A stretch of 64,000 nucleotides of DNA, from contig OZ059897.1 of the NCBI GenBank assembly GCA_964057225.1, forward strand, positions 14,818,001 through 14,882,000. Reading direction: 5' to 3'. Of this stretch, positions 50,012-62,934 are shown piece by piece. This DNA comes from Auanema rhodensis (Eukaryota; Nematoda; Chromadorea; Rhabditida; Rhabditidae). The number at the start of each line of letters is the position of its first letter. The first letter of the stretch is position 1. A program made the position numbers and the translations under genes. The notes under the pieces were generated by a model that was given only the letters and a program-made list of their open reading frames with translations, was not told the origin of the DNA and did no database searches.

Positions 50012-51459
50012 ATGGGTGAGCGAAAAGGACAAAATTTCTATTATCCCCCGGATTTCAATTATAAGAAGCATGGATCCTTAAATAGATATCATGGTACTCA
50101 TTCTCTTAGAGAAAGAGCGAGCAGGTTAAGAACAGAGGGAGTTCTTATTATTAGGTATTAAAACCATCATTAATTATATAACATATGAGCTTTCAGATTT
50201 GAAATGCCTTTCAATATTTGGTGTCTTGGATGTCATAATCATGTTGGTATGGGGGTTCGTTATAACGCTGAAAAAAAAAAGGTTAGCAGTGCCTACGATT
50301 TCTTTTGTAAAATTATTATTTTTAGGTGGGCATGTATTATACTACTCCATTATATGAATTTCGAATGAAATGCCATCTTTGTGATAATTACTATGTGATT
50401 CGGACGGATCCAAAAGTATGTTTATGGGTGTTTCGTCTTTAATTATATAGTTTAAATTTAGAATTTTGATTATGAATTAGTAGAAGGATGTAGTAGGCAA
50501 GAAAAACGGTATGATCCTTCTACCATAGATCAATTGGGAGCTGTGGATCGAACGTTCAACCAAAAGTTAGCTGCAGACTCTATGTTCAAAGCAGAACATG
50601 AACATACCGTAAGGTTGATTAAGATTTACATATTCCAATTTATCTGTTTAGGATAAAACTACAGCAGATCTAGATGGAGAACGATTAGAGAAAATTGAAT
50701 GGGTTCAAGATCGACTACGGGATGATTTTGGAGCTAATCAAGTATTACGTAAAAGCTTTAGGGTATGTATTATCTAAAATATTTATGTTCTCGAATAACA
50801 AAAACTTCTAGAATGGTAAAAAGTTACTAACTGAGCAACGAGCAAAAGATGACGATTTGTTAACTAGGGCTTCTCTAAGTATACCGTTAGCTCCAGAAGA
50901 TCCTAATGATAAATCAGTGGCATCTATGATTACCAGATACAAAGATGTGAAAAGTAAAATTATTATATCGGCTACATTAAATTTAATTTTTTTATTTAGC
51001 TTTTGATGAGCGAACTAAGGAAGAACGAGATGAGATAAGTTCTCGCAGAATATTCTCTAACTCTACTCCTTCTACTAGTTCCTCTGAACCCACTGCTGAT
51101 AGGCTGAAACGATATTTGAAGCTCAGTAGAGATAAAAAAATATTAGAATCAGTACGTATATTGTATCACTTTTTTTTAAATAATTGAATTTTTTAAGTTT
51201 GAATCAGGACCTATTAAGAAGCCTTTGCTTAATTTGGGAATTGTTAAAATTAAGAAAGAAGTCAAAGTTTCTGATGATCGTAGGTGTTTATAGTATTAAT
51301 CGGAACAACGTTGTGATTTCAGAGTCTGCTACAACTTCAACACCAATAGTTAATATGACCAAAGTAAAAGTCGAAGAGGAAGAGGAAGAGGAAAAGCCTA
51401 ATTCAGCTTCCACCCTTACTGGATTAGTGGCTGACTATACATCATCTGATTCGGATTAA
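50012..51459 (+). CDS. YJU2B: Splicing factor YJU2B (CCDC130/CWC16 family)
   Basis: Nuclear spliceosome-associated protein. The start MGERKGQNFYYPPDFNYKKH and then HGSLNRYHGTHSLRERASRL match CCDC130. IIRFEMPFNIWCLGCHNHVG and YNAEKKKVGMYYTTPLYEFR lead to MKCHLCDNYYVIRTDPKNFD. C-x2-C pairs in CLGC and CHLC give the four zinc ligands. The C-terminal part is charged (EEEEEEEKPNSASTLTGLVA) and ends DYTSSDSD. About nine exons. ATTTTAAGCAG lies five bases before the ATG, and the start is 250 bp below the glucuronyltransferase stop, so the two probably share an operon. M-G-E-R-K-G rather than M-S-E-R-K favours YJU2B over YJU2. Confidence 0.93.
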
Positions 51460-51612
51460 TGTATATTCGTATAATAAATAAAATATTATAATTTTGTATA
51501 AAAAATGTTATATAACTCATTTTGTATAAAACGTTTGTAATAGTTCTTTCTTTAATAGTAGCAATAACAATGAAAATATGAATAACAAAAAACAACAACA
51601 TCAACAAAACAA

Positions 51613-52929
<1,317 letters not shown>

Positions 52930-55058
52930 TATTAGTTGCTTATAAAAAAGACTATGTGAATTATATTATAATATGCAATATAAAACAAATTTATTCACAG
53001 TTTAAATGGGACGGGTTAAATGTGTTGCACCTGAAATGCGTCAAGCGTGACCATTGTTGCTTTGAAATTACATATTGGTACTTCTAATTATAGTATTTGA
53101 ATTGTAACTGAAAATATAAAGTGGTGTGTATTGATATGACAAATTATGAATCAACACGGAACTGTTTTGCAATAATGTTGTAAATTAAGATAATTACACA
53201 AGCTGCAGCTATTCAATTCGAGTTAACTATGGGGATAATAAGTGTAGAACATTTCTTTAAATATTTACTTATTTATATAACAATAAGTATACCTTGTACT
53301 ATAATATTTAAACGTTGCAAAATTCCCTTTTGAATTAAAAACATTTTTATTTTGGACATACTTTATTTCTCATCCCCAAGGAGACTGGATGAAAAAGTTA
53401 AGTTTTCAATGAATTTCAAAAGATTTTCATGTTTGGAAAATGACCAAGAAGTCCCCTTTCGCGCACTCAAATGCTTGTGACGTGAGTTCGTCATTTGAAG
53501 TGGAAGATGTTCATCTATTGTCTTTATTTACCTGGCGCATTGCCTCCGGCTATGCACCATCAGTAATTTCTCTCTTTACCCTTCTCTTCCCTTTCATAAA
53601 CACCCTATCCTTTTCTTTTTCTTTCGATTCTCTTTCCATCTATTCTTTCTTTACCTCCGTTTACTGCCGATATCTGTATTTGGGTTCTTTTCTGTCTTCA
53701 TGTTGTCTCTAAAGCAACCAAAAAAATATTCGTAAACACTTGCGCTTTTCAGTCAGTATTTTCCTTGTTATTCTCCATCGAACTCTCAAAAATTCTACTT
53801 GAAAAGTAGAAAAAAGTGCTGTTATCTTTGTCAGTTTTCAACATTTTTCATTTGTAGAATCTGGCAATGGATACTACAGCTAATTTTGTCCATTTAATCC
53901 ATAAGTTGTCTTTTTATCAAAATGTTTAATTTAATAAAAGTCTCACATTCACAACTATTCCAATATTATGAATCATGCCGTTAATTTTTTCAATTTTTTT
54001 TCTTGGAAAATTATTACTTTGATCTATAGGTAAGAAAACTAATATATTTTTTTGACTCACATTCCTATTATGACTACGCTAAAGCGTATTGTCCATGTCG
54101 TGCTTTCAAACATCAGTAAAATAGAAGAAAACGTAATAAGTTCAATATGTCAGTTCAAATGGTTTCATGGCGTCATTCAACGAATTCTAACTTATACACA
54201 TTCTGATGTTGATCTTTTACATCATCTGCTTAGCCGAAACACGTCTTTCTCTCCTTCATATCATTCTTCCTTTCGATGTTAGACTAACCTACTATAAGTT
54301 TGATTCAATATCTATTATAAAAGAAATCAAGTGATCGTTGCTTCTTTTATTTTAATCATTTTTATAAAATACATCTTTGGGACGTTGTTCAGCGATCATA
54401 TAATTTGCAAAAAACTTTTTTGATTTCCGAAAATATCGTAGAACATCAACTACGGATCAAAACGATCAACAACAGATGTATATATTCATCAGACGAATAG
54501 TCCTATCTGTTCATCTGTCTATGTATGAGAAAACTGCTTGTTTTCGCCAAATTCGCCTGTATACGCCAACTTCTGAATCACATTTGTCCTTTCCATACCA
54601 TACAAAAGGGGGTTTCCCCTTAATTATGAACATTGCTATATTATCATTTGATAATTCTACAACGTCTTCCCATTCTATCGTCAGAAAAACATTTTTCTGA
54701 TATTATGCTTCAAATGAAGCACCGTTTTTTGTCCGAGTACCTATTGATTTCAAAAATTAAGAACAATATAAGTTTTTGGTATCAGACATCTAAAATTTTA
54801 CAGTTTTTTATGTTTATCTATATATCTACTTATATATGTATATAGTTTTTATATTAATTATCTCAACTATTACCAAAAGCAAAAAATATGATGGATTATT
54901 GAAATAATCTCTTAACTGGACTTCGTTTCTCCTCTTATTTTTTCTTTCATTACATTGCAAAGCTATTGATTAGTTAATAAATATATACTTTTTTTATTAT
55001 TTAATTGTAATATATTTATATTTTTTATCTTAAAATTAATATTTTTATAGAGCTGTTC
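52930..55058. other. Intergenic region of about 2.1 kb
   Basis: Divergent spacer between DIMT1 and the SLC10 gene. It holds pyrimidine-rich stretches, a CRE-like TGACGTGA near 53478, and several open frames under 100 codons without splice or homology support. ATTTTTATAG at its right end is a likely trans-splice acceptor eight bases before the next ATG. Confidence 0.45.
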
Positions 55059-57279
55059 ATGCAGGGGTTAACCTCAATTTTTCTTTTATGCTTTATATCG
55101 ATAGGATCATGTGCTAATATTACTTATTTTCCGGAAGCCTTTAACAGTTTTCGAACAGATGAATCAAGGTATATTTTAATTTAAATGTTATTATGATAAA
55201 ATAATTTGAATTTAGTATATAAATAATTGTTTTATTTTCAGAATTCTTACGATAACAATCAAAGAAACAGAAGAAGGAGATCTCTACAACGGAGCTAGGA
55301 GCTTGAAAATTCGTTGTAAAGATGAAGTTATTTGTCAAGTATAACATATATAATTTTTATTTAGATTAAAAGAGTTTATTATAGGTAGAAGATTCACCAT
55401 CTGAAATAGCTTTAACCAAAGATAATCAGTATCAAACAAGTTTTAATATAACCATTAAGGGAACATTTCTCGGTGTAACCAATCTTGAAGTAAAAATGAA
55501 TGCTGAGTAAGAAAAACATGAAAAATATATTTAATATTAATATTAAATAAATTTAGATCGTTTGACACGTATAGTATAAGAGTTCTGAGATCAAATTCAG
55601 GTCATAAAGTGCAATTAGCGTTCACTGTTTTCATTTCGATATTTGTCGTTGTTATATCTTTTATGATGGGAACACAACTTGAGGTAATAATAGAATTGCA
55701 TTACATTTTTCTTTAAATTTTCAATTATATTTATTGAAAATTTAATTAAAATATTTTTAAGCTCGAAAGAATCACAAAGATAGTTAAATCTCCCGTTGGT
55801 CCAGCAATTGGCTTTATGTGTCAATTTGGTTTGATGCCTACGGTATGATTTATAGATAGTTTAAGTTAAAGAAAAAAAAACATTTAAACATGGAATATAT
55901 ACAACCGTTCGAACTAAAATAGAGATCAAAAAGCAAAATGTGCTACTTTGTTTAAAAAATGACATGTAATCATATCATCATTCAACATAGATTTAAACTT
56001 TTATCCAGCTTTTATAAGATAATCTGTATGAAGAATGAGGAATAGATCAAAAAGCAAGACTCTCTTTGCAGATTGGTTACTTGCTAGCCGAATATTGTCT
56101 TCCAAATGATAATATATCCATCAAACTGGCTTTATTTGCTGTCTCAACCTGCCCAGGTGGAGGAAAAAGTTCCTTCTGGACGATAATCTTCGGAGGAAAT
56201 TTGGATTTATCTATTTCAATGACATTTACACAAACAATTGCAGCATTAGGTAGAACCAAGATTATGTGAAGATTTATTTGAAAATTTGAAAATTTAAGTT
56301 ATGATGCCCATATGGATGTCAACGTTAGGTCATCATTTTACTGATAGTCATATTGCTATTCCTTTTGCTAAAATCATTCAGGTTTTCATTGAATATTTAA
56401 AGAATTTTTTTAAAAAATAAGTTTCTAGGGTTTAATTGGTATTATGATTCCAACGATGTGTGGAATAACATTTAGATATTTTCGACCAAATTTTACGGAG
56501 ATTATTCAAAAATGGATTAAAAGATGTTCATGGGCTGCTATGATTGTTATATCATGTTTTGCTATATATACTAATTGGTATATGATTTATTTAATTACAT
56601 GGCCTATTGCTTTATGTGGATGTGCTCTACCATGGCTTGGGTATATAATCTATATTTATTATTAAAAACTTAAACTTATCTACTTTAGATATATTGCGGC
56701 TTTCATTGTTGCTGGAATTTTGAGACAAACGTTCAAAGATTGTATAACAATTGCAATTGAAACTGGAATTCAAAATATAGGTAATAATTCATTTTTAATA
56801 AAAAACAATCTAATTATTTCGTTTGTTTCTTTTTTCTCATGTGCTGAATGATGAATTAAATTATCGTTCATGATTTTAAATGATTAAATCATTCAATTTA
56901 AATGATTTCAAGTTATAACTTAAACTTTTGACTATGTTTAATAGTTAAATATATGTAAGCAGCTTAAGCGATTTAATTTAGGTATTGCTATGCTTCTAAT
57001 GATGTGGTGTTTACCCGAGCCTGAGTCTGATATATCGGTAACAATTATTTTTGTAGTCGCTATTATGACGGATAAACCATTAATGCTTATATGGTTGATA
57101 AGTAGAATTGTCTCAAAAATAAGAAGAAAAGATAAAGTAGCTCAAGTAAGTTATATAATATAACAATTCAAAATATATTTGGTTTTTCACAGATTAATGT
57201 TGAATCTGGAATAAAAGCACTTTCTAGCGATAATGAGGAGAAAAAAGCTCCCGAAATTGTTGAATCTTCTAAAGAATAA
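55059..57279 (+). CDS. SLC10 family sodium/bile acid cotransporter-like protein
   Basis: Plasma-membrane sodium-coupled organic anion transporter family. The signal-peptide-like start MQGLTSIFLLCFISIGSCAN is followed by an extracellular N-terminal domain of about 125 residues (ILTITIKETEEGDLYNGARS; TSFNITIKGTFLGVTNLEVK). The SLC10 core then gives VQLAFTVFISIFVVVISFMM, SPVGPAIGFMCQFGLMPTIG, ALFAVSTCPGGGKSSFWTII and NLDLSISMTFTQTIAALVMM. Two further core blocks are IIQGLIGIMIPTMCGITFRY and CITIAIETGIQNIGIAMLLM. The CPGGG and E-T-G-x-Q-N motifs line the family's sodium sites. The C-tail is acidic. About eleven exons; the longest intron (about 220 bp) is near 55850. The large N-terminal ectodomain resembles the SLC10A3/A5 subgroup. 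Transport substrate cannot be inferred. Confidence 0.9.
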
Positions 57280-58241
57280 CATGTTTTAAAACAATTCCAT
57301 TGTTTTTTTTCTTTCATATTTTATAGTCATATTACAGGTTTTATTTGTTTTTCATTCAAAGATTAACAGATTTTTGTTAATTATTTTGTCATTTGTATTC
57401 AATTCAACGTTTAAACTGTGAAAAAAATGGAGAAAAGAACTTAGAACTTTTGTTGAACTTACTTTATCTCATTGTGTACATATCAGATTTTCATTAATAA
57501 ACCTTTTAATGTATTCAATGTTGGACTTAATCATTCATTATTACTATTTCTAGTCAGTAATATTAATTTTAAAACTTTGTTCATACTTTTTATTTTTAAA
57601 CTTCAAAGATAAGTTTATTTATATAAAAATACTTTTATCATTTATCTTCGTTCATCTTTAAGAAGTTAAGTTCAAGAATATTCTCAAACCCACGATCATA
57701 GAAAAATAAAAAAATTAGTTTGTGAAAATGAATAGATCAAAGAATATATTAATATAATATTATAAATGATACATAGAATTGAAAGGGCAAATGCTTTGTA
57801 GACAAATGAGATTTTTTGTAAATAGTAATATGATAATCTACAACCAAAGTAATATATAATCTGAAAATAATAATAAAATATATAATACAAGAATATATAA
57901 TAGTTTATTAAACATTTAATTTAATTGTAATCGAAATAAATGTGGCTTAAACGAAAAGTATTAGATGAAAGATCAAATCGAGATACTATGTCATCAACTA
58001 TAAATTAAGAATCAAAAACAAAAAAAGAAGAAGATAATATATATATATTTATTTAATAAAATAATAAAATAAATAAATAATGTCGCTTCACTCTAACAAG
58101 ATAATTGGCTTGCAAGCATTACAATAATTAAATTTAATTATATTATAACACTTAACTGTCAAAAAATGTGTCAAAATATTAATGTAAATGATTCACTACC
58201 AGGATATATCTTCTAACTATTCAAATATATATTATTTGTAT
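57280..58241. other. Convergent intergenic region, no gene seen
   Basis: About 960 bp of extreme A/T DNA between the stops of the SLC10 gene and the converging chemoreceptor gene. Confidence 0.5.
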
Positions 58242-59521
58242 TTAGAAGGCTGCTTTCTGATTTGCTGATACAGTAACCTTTGATACAGTATATTTCTGCG
58301 GAATTATCAACTGTCGAACAACAGAGCTACATATAACCAGAAAAAGCGGAGGAAGTAGAGCCATAGCATCAGCAAAATATGGTTCTATTGTCACTAAGAT
58401 TACACTAAGTTTTGTTGATCTGTGAACATTATCCGCCATAAAATTATTAATAATCTTTAAATAATTTCAAAAATACTTAAAATTATAAAAATAGTCTTAC
58501 AACTCGAATTATATCCAACATGTGAACCGAAAATGTAGCTAGTGACATCATGAAGAGATTTAGCTCAGTTTTCCTAATAGCACTACGATTTTTCATCTGA
58601 ACCTACAGTTAAATAAAATATTTTTTAGTATTGAAGATAATTACACATCAATATTTCCAAATTTGAAGGATTCATCTAAAATGTTTTTATGAATAAAAAG
58701 CCAAATTTACCGTATATAGTCGAACACATGTTGCTATTGTAAGTATAAGGTTAATAATAGTTATAACAAAATTAAAAATAACAATATTAGTAAACATATG
58801 AGTTACATACTGTAATACAAACATACATATTTATGTATTTTAAAATAAATTGTTTCATTTAAAAACTTAAACATTAATTTCTAAAACTAACTCACACTTG
58901 TTGATCTCGTTTGAAATCTATCTAATGCTTCAACATATACATATGAGGATTGACCAAATAAAACTGAATAATTACATATTGTTGGAGCTAAAAAGCCTAT
59001 TACAATAAAGTGAATCCACCAATCATTCCACATCTTCAAATATAATAATATTAAATTTATTAGTTTCAAAAATATGATTGATAACAACCTTTTCGAAGTT
59101 AAATGGGAAGAACATCATAGTAAATCGATTAAAAGATATCAAAAGAGACATAACGTGATGTAATGAATTCATATGAACATACATAAAATTAAAAAATTCT
59201 AATCCCCAAAAGTGAGAAACATTTGCAAAAAATGGTCCCAACAAACAGTTTTTACAAGTATTTTGAGGTATTCGAAAAATAATATAAATATTCAAATAAC
59301 CAAAAATATTCTAAAAATTGAAATATATATATCTATAAATTGCAAAAAAAACAATAACAATATCTTCTTACCATAACTGTTGTACTAAGATATAATCGAT
59401 AAAATGAACCACGTAATATTTTCCAATTCTTTAGGATTAGATATGCTAGTATAACATATCCTATTAAGAATAAGGTGCCATATATTACGGGAATTATAAA
59501 TGATGTAGTTGTCAAAGACAT
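58242..59521 (-). CDS. Seven-transmembrane chemoreceptor, srv/srg superfamily
   Basis: Candidate sensory G-protein-coupled receptor. The start MSLTTTSFIIPVIYGTLFLI gives TM1. IFGYLNIYIIFRIPQNTCKN is TM2 with the R-x-P-Q signature of the srg/srv group. HVMSLLISFNRFTMMFFPFN is TM3 with the NRF..MFFP segment that stands in for DRY. WIHFIVIGFLAPTICNYSVL is TM4, then FVITIINLILTIATCVRLYT (TM5), AIRKTELNLFMMSLATFSVH (TM6) and FADAMALLPPLFLVICSSVV (TM7). It ends SANQKAAF. Six or seven exons with introns of about 45-110 bp, all intact, so the gene looks functional. It stands alone here; chemoreceptor families often occur in clusters, but no sibling is in the window. Confidence 0.83.
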
Positions 59522-60951
59522 TTTCAGATGTATTTCTGCAACAAATAGGTTTTTGTGTTTCTAAAAAGTTAGAAGTTTGATATTGAAGATAGATTAAATG
59601 AAATCTTGAACACAACGTGTTTCAGATTTTTGGACAACTGATGAAATACGGTGAATTGATTTAATCAAATATATATATATGCATAAAGATAAATGTGATT
59701 ATTTATATGATTCTTCATTAAATAATTAAATTTAATGCTTTCCATTATATTAATTATTTCATCTTTAATCAAAAAAGTAAAATATAATTAATTTATTCTA
59801 AAAGAATATTTTTATACCGTAAATCTGTTATTACTAATGACTAATAATTAAAATATATTTAAATGAATAAAATGTTTAGTTAATTGAAAAACAATTAAGT
59901 AATTCTCTAATATGGTTATGAATAGAACAAAATGTGCAAAAATTAAAAAAAGAAATATGAAATAATATAATATTAGTTTTATTATAAATGTACATACATA
60001 TATATACAAAGTATATTTGATTTATAAATAAGTTATAAGTTATAGAATTTTAAAAAATTTAAACATTCTATATCATTTACTAACTATAACTGTTAATATT
60101 TATGTTTTGCTTCTTTTTTTTTTAAATATTGTAATTATATTTAAGTATTTTGGTAATATACAAATATCATCATAGTATTTTAAATATTATATTTTCCGTG
60201 GAACTTGTTTACAATTCCACGTAAAGTAAATCGTATTTGTTACATTTCTTTGGATCTACACACTAAACGGTTGAATGTGGTCTTTCCACCTCACAATGTT
60301 CTTTTTATCTTTTTCTATTTATACGTATACATACATAGGATGTGTGTACATATTATCTATCTATACCTCTCTCTCTCTCTATCTCTTCATAAACTATTAA
60401 AACATTTTCCTATACATCTTTTACCTTGTCTATGTTATCAGGAAGTGGTATTATCAAAGTGGTTTCAAAATATATGTACTTTAGATCATTTTAGACAGTA
60501 TTAGTTGTTCTGAAATTCAGTGATGCATTCATTAGAATATATTTTAATTAAATTAATAAATTAATGTAAAACTGTAAAACAAGAACGAAATATATAATAC
60601 ATAATAAATATAAAATTGGGGATTAAGATTTAAAGATCATACAAAATAAAAGGAAATGAATATCTGAAGTATTATTAAAATTTTTAGCTCAAAAAATAAG
60701 TTCAAAAAGTTCCCATGAAATGGTTCTTTTTTGTTTGTTTTCAGTAAAAATAAATGAGCAAAAACTAAAAAGTTTATGTTTTTAGCAAAGGTAAATGATA
60801 AAACTAAATAAAAAAACTATGCTAATCATGCAGTTGAATTTTACTTTCTCATAGGACCTATTAGAGTTATATCTATAAACCATTCTGTTGTTTTCAACTA
60901 TTATGGTTAAAGATTTATATAAGTTTTGAAATGCGATTTCTGATCTCTTTC
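59522..60951. other. Intergenic, A/T-rich, no gene seen
   Basis: About 1.43 kb upstream of the chemoreceptor and left of the transposon. It has a small perfect inverted repeat near 60196-60221 (arms CGTGGAA/TTCCACG) whose loop contains TTGTTTAC. A CT-repeat lies near 60366-60386. No coding signal. Confidence 0.45.
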
Positions 60952-60957
60952 TGCATC
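60952..60957. repeat. Target-site duplication, left copy (TGCATC)
   Basis: TGCATC directly before the left arm; the same six bases follow the right arm at 62569-62574, and the seventh bases differ. Confidence 0.85.
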
Positions 60958-61251
60958 AGTAGTATAGGAATGAAGGATAATAATACCGTTTTTGACATTT
61001 CAGTCATTTTAACACATTTTTGTTCTCTGATGACAGAGAATCACCTCATTTACAACGCTTTTTTGAAAAAAGTGTGAAATCACAACATTTTTGAAGCTAA
61101 AAAGTGCTTATTTTCAGTAATTTTTATACATTTTCAACCAATTTTCTGTTGAGATGTCGATTTCATTTTTAATTTTCTATTTTCATGTTTAAATGCGCAA
61201 AAAATGTATCATTTTAACACTTTTCAGAAAATTGATGGATGTCTAAGGATG
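60958..61251 (+). repeat. Left terminal inverted repeat, 294 bp
   Basis: Begins AGTAGTATAGGAATGAAGG and ends TGTCTAAGGATG. It pairs with 62275-62568 over its whole length with one mismatch (G at 61234). Confidence 0.93.
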
Positions 61252-61437
61252 ATTTGGTGGTGTATATATAGACGATATACAAAATCCGGCTTCTGCGTCT
61301 CTGCTCAAGCATCACTCTCATCCCCGCTCTAGCTCAACGCTTTTGCTTGCGCCTAATTTTTTCTTTCCTCTCAATGTTGCTTTCAAAATTTTTGACTTTT
61401 AGATCGGGAGCTGTGGACGGTTAAGCTATCGTCTACT

Positions 61438-62072
61438 ATGGATAATCATAACCAGGTATACGCTGTCTTACTTACTTTTATCCGCCTATTTAATTAAATT
61501 TCAGAACGGATCATCTTCAAGCGGAGCTGATAGCTCATTCGGTGTGTTGGCCATGCCTTATGATGAGTTCGACATCAGGCTCAAGGATATCAACGGAGCA
61601 GAATTGGAAAAGGTGCGGTCTTTTTTTTTCAAAGCCTTCAAAAAAGTTATTATAGATCGGTGATGCGGAAGGTGTGAAGCACTTGAGCCCAGGGACATTC
61701 TCTGACCCAGCGTTTCCTGTGCAAGGAATCTTACATGGGCCGAACTCCAGGCTCATGGTGCCTTTGTCTTTCTAACGGTTCCGGAAACCGGAATCCCCAA
61801 TCGTCAATGTATGGTGCCTGATTGACACCGGTAGTCCGTTCACGTGTTTGACTGTGAAGACCATAGAGGCTTCTGTCGGTGTTGGAAACGTCGTCGACGG
61901 GAACTACTATCCTTGTTAGGTTTGTTTGCTGTACTTTTTATTTGAAAATAATATTGTATGAAATTCAGGACCAGCCGACTCGAATCGAATGTCAAGTCAG
62001 CAAAGTTGGCCCGATTTTGAGCATGTCAATATTCTGGGAATTGATTCGTTGCGTATTTTGAATGTTACTTGA
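61438..62072 (+). pseudogene. Retropepsin-like (DTG aspartic protease fold) gene in transposon, disrupted
   Basis: Intron-containing gene between the transposon arms. A TATATATA box at 61263-61270 lies about 170 bp before the ATG at 61438. MDNHNQ splices through a 49-bp intron to NGSSSSGADSSFGVLAMPYD, then after a 43-bp intron to GDAEGVKHLSPGTFSDPAFP and GILHGPNSRLMVPLSF. A TAA follows in frame, after which the same frame continues as NVWCLIDTGSPFTCLTVKTI. This contains the D-T-G-S/P catalytic motif of retropepsin-type proteases. A downstream exon reads FEHVNILGIDSLRILNVT, like the hydrophobic-Gly block that closes such folds, but the join to it is broken by a second stop. At least two disruptions therefore make this copy inactive. 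GC and C-ending codons exceed the local background. Annotated only; no repaired reading is offered. Confidence 0.6.
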
Positions 62073-62274
62073 CTATGAATTGGAGTGCGAACTCCTTCTC
62101 GCTTATCCAAGTGTAGGCACTCTGTTTCGATAAATCGTTTTCATTATGAGTCTCTCTTTATCGCTTGTTTCCATCGTTTCTTGGATATCCAGATTTGTTA
62201 GTGGTGGTAGATCTTTTGTGAATTTCATTTATTTTTTATCTTCAGAGATAATACCACTTTCTTTCTAAAATCGA

Positions 62275-62568
62275 CATCCTTAGACATCCATGAATTTTCT
62301 GAAAAGTGTTAAAATGATACATTTTTTGCGCATTTAAACATGAAAATAGAAAATTAAAAATGAAATCGACATCTCAACAGAAAATTGGTTGAAAATGTAT
62401 AAAAATTACTGAAAATAAGCACTTTTTAGCTTCAAAAATGTTGTGATTTCACACTTTTTTCAAAAAAGCGTTGTAAATGAGGTGATTCTCTGTCATCAGA
62501 GAACAAAAATGTGTTAAAATGACTGAAATGTCAAAAACGGTATTATTATCCTTCATTCCTATACTACT
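62275..62568 (-). repeat. Right terminal inverted repeat, 294 bp
   Basis: Reverse complement of the left arm. The single mismatch is at 62292. The inner end CATCCTTAGACATCC mirrors the left arm's inner end. Confidence 0.93.
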
Positions 62569-62574
62569 TGCATC
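62569..62574. repeat. Target-site duplication, right copy (TGCATC)
   Basis: TGCATC directly after the right arm, matching 60952-60957. Confidence 0.85.
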
Positions 62575-62934
62575 ACACAATATAAAGTACTATATTAACA
62601 GAGATCAAACTATTAGAAATTTTATTCTAAACTATCTCCAAATTGCAAAGTGAAATCAAATTAGTTTCTTTATGAAATCGTTAATTCAGAAAAGATGAAA
62701 TTTTGCTCAATATGATATCGTAAACCTCGAAGTATTATCTGGAATGTTCGTTTTCTTTGCTGATTGCTTGGTTTTTGGCCGATGCTGCGGTTTCTTCTAC
62801 TCCTAATGAACATGGATAAAGAATCGTCCACCAGGATGTAACGCCAACACACCACATGGTCCTTATCAGTTGCTGGGGCAATATTTAAGGATGGAGACTT
62901 TGAGGAGAAGCCAGTGTATCACTCTACTCACAGA
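62575..62934 (+). promoter_or_regulatory. Lysozyme upstream region with GATA site
   Basis: About 360 bp between the transposon and the lysozyme ATG. CCTTATCAGT at 62861-62870 is the complement of ACTGATAAGG, a perfect extended intestinal GATA (ELT-2-type) site, 65-75 bp before the ATG. ATATTTAAGG follows as a TATA-like element. Gut expression is the expected reading for a lysozyme. Confidence 0.5.

Larger units (their letters stand above)
60958..62568. mobile_element. Complete TIR transposon, 1,611 bp, Maverick/Polinton-like ends
   Basis: The element is bounded by 294-bp terminal inverted repeats, 60958-61251 and 62275-62568, which I aligned base by base. They differ only at 61234/62292. The six bases TGCATC flank both outer edges (60952-60957 and 62569-62574) as a target-site duplication. 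The ends read 5'-AGTAGTATAGG and CCTATACTACT-3', that is AG...CT. Long TIRs, a 6-bp duplication and AG/CT termini are established hallmarks of Maverick/Polinton elements. However, the 1-kb interior holds only a damaged spliced gene with a DTG protease-like motif and none of the Maverick polymerase, integrase, ATPase or capsid genes. It is therefore a non-autonomous or deletion derivative, or another 6-bp-duplication superfamily. Near-identity of the arms implies very recent insertion or copying. Confidence 0.88.

Noticed and set aside
53440-53712. 90-codon plus-strand frame rich in Phe and Ser
   Set aside because: Pyrimidine-rich DNA, no splice sites or motif; typical random frame.
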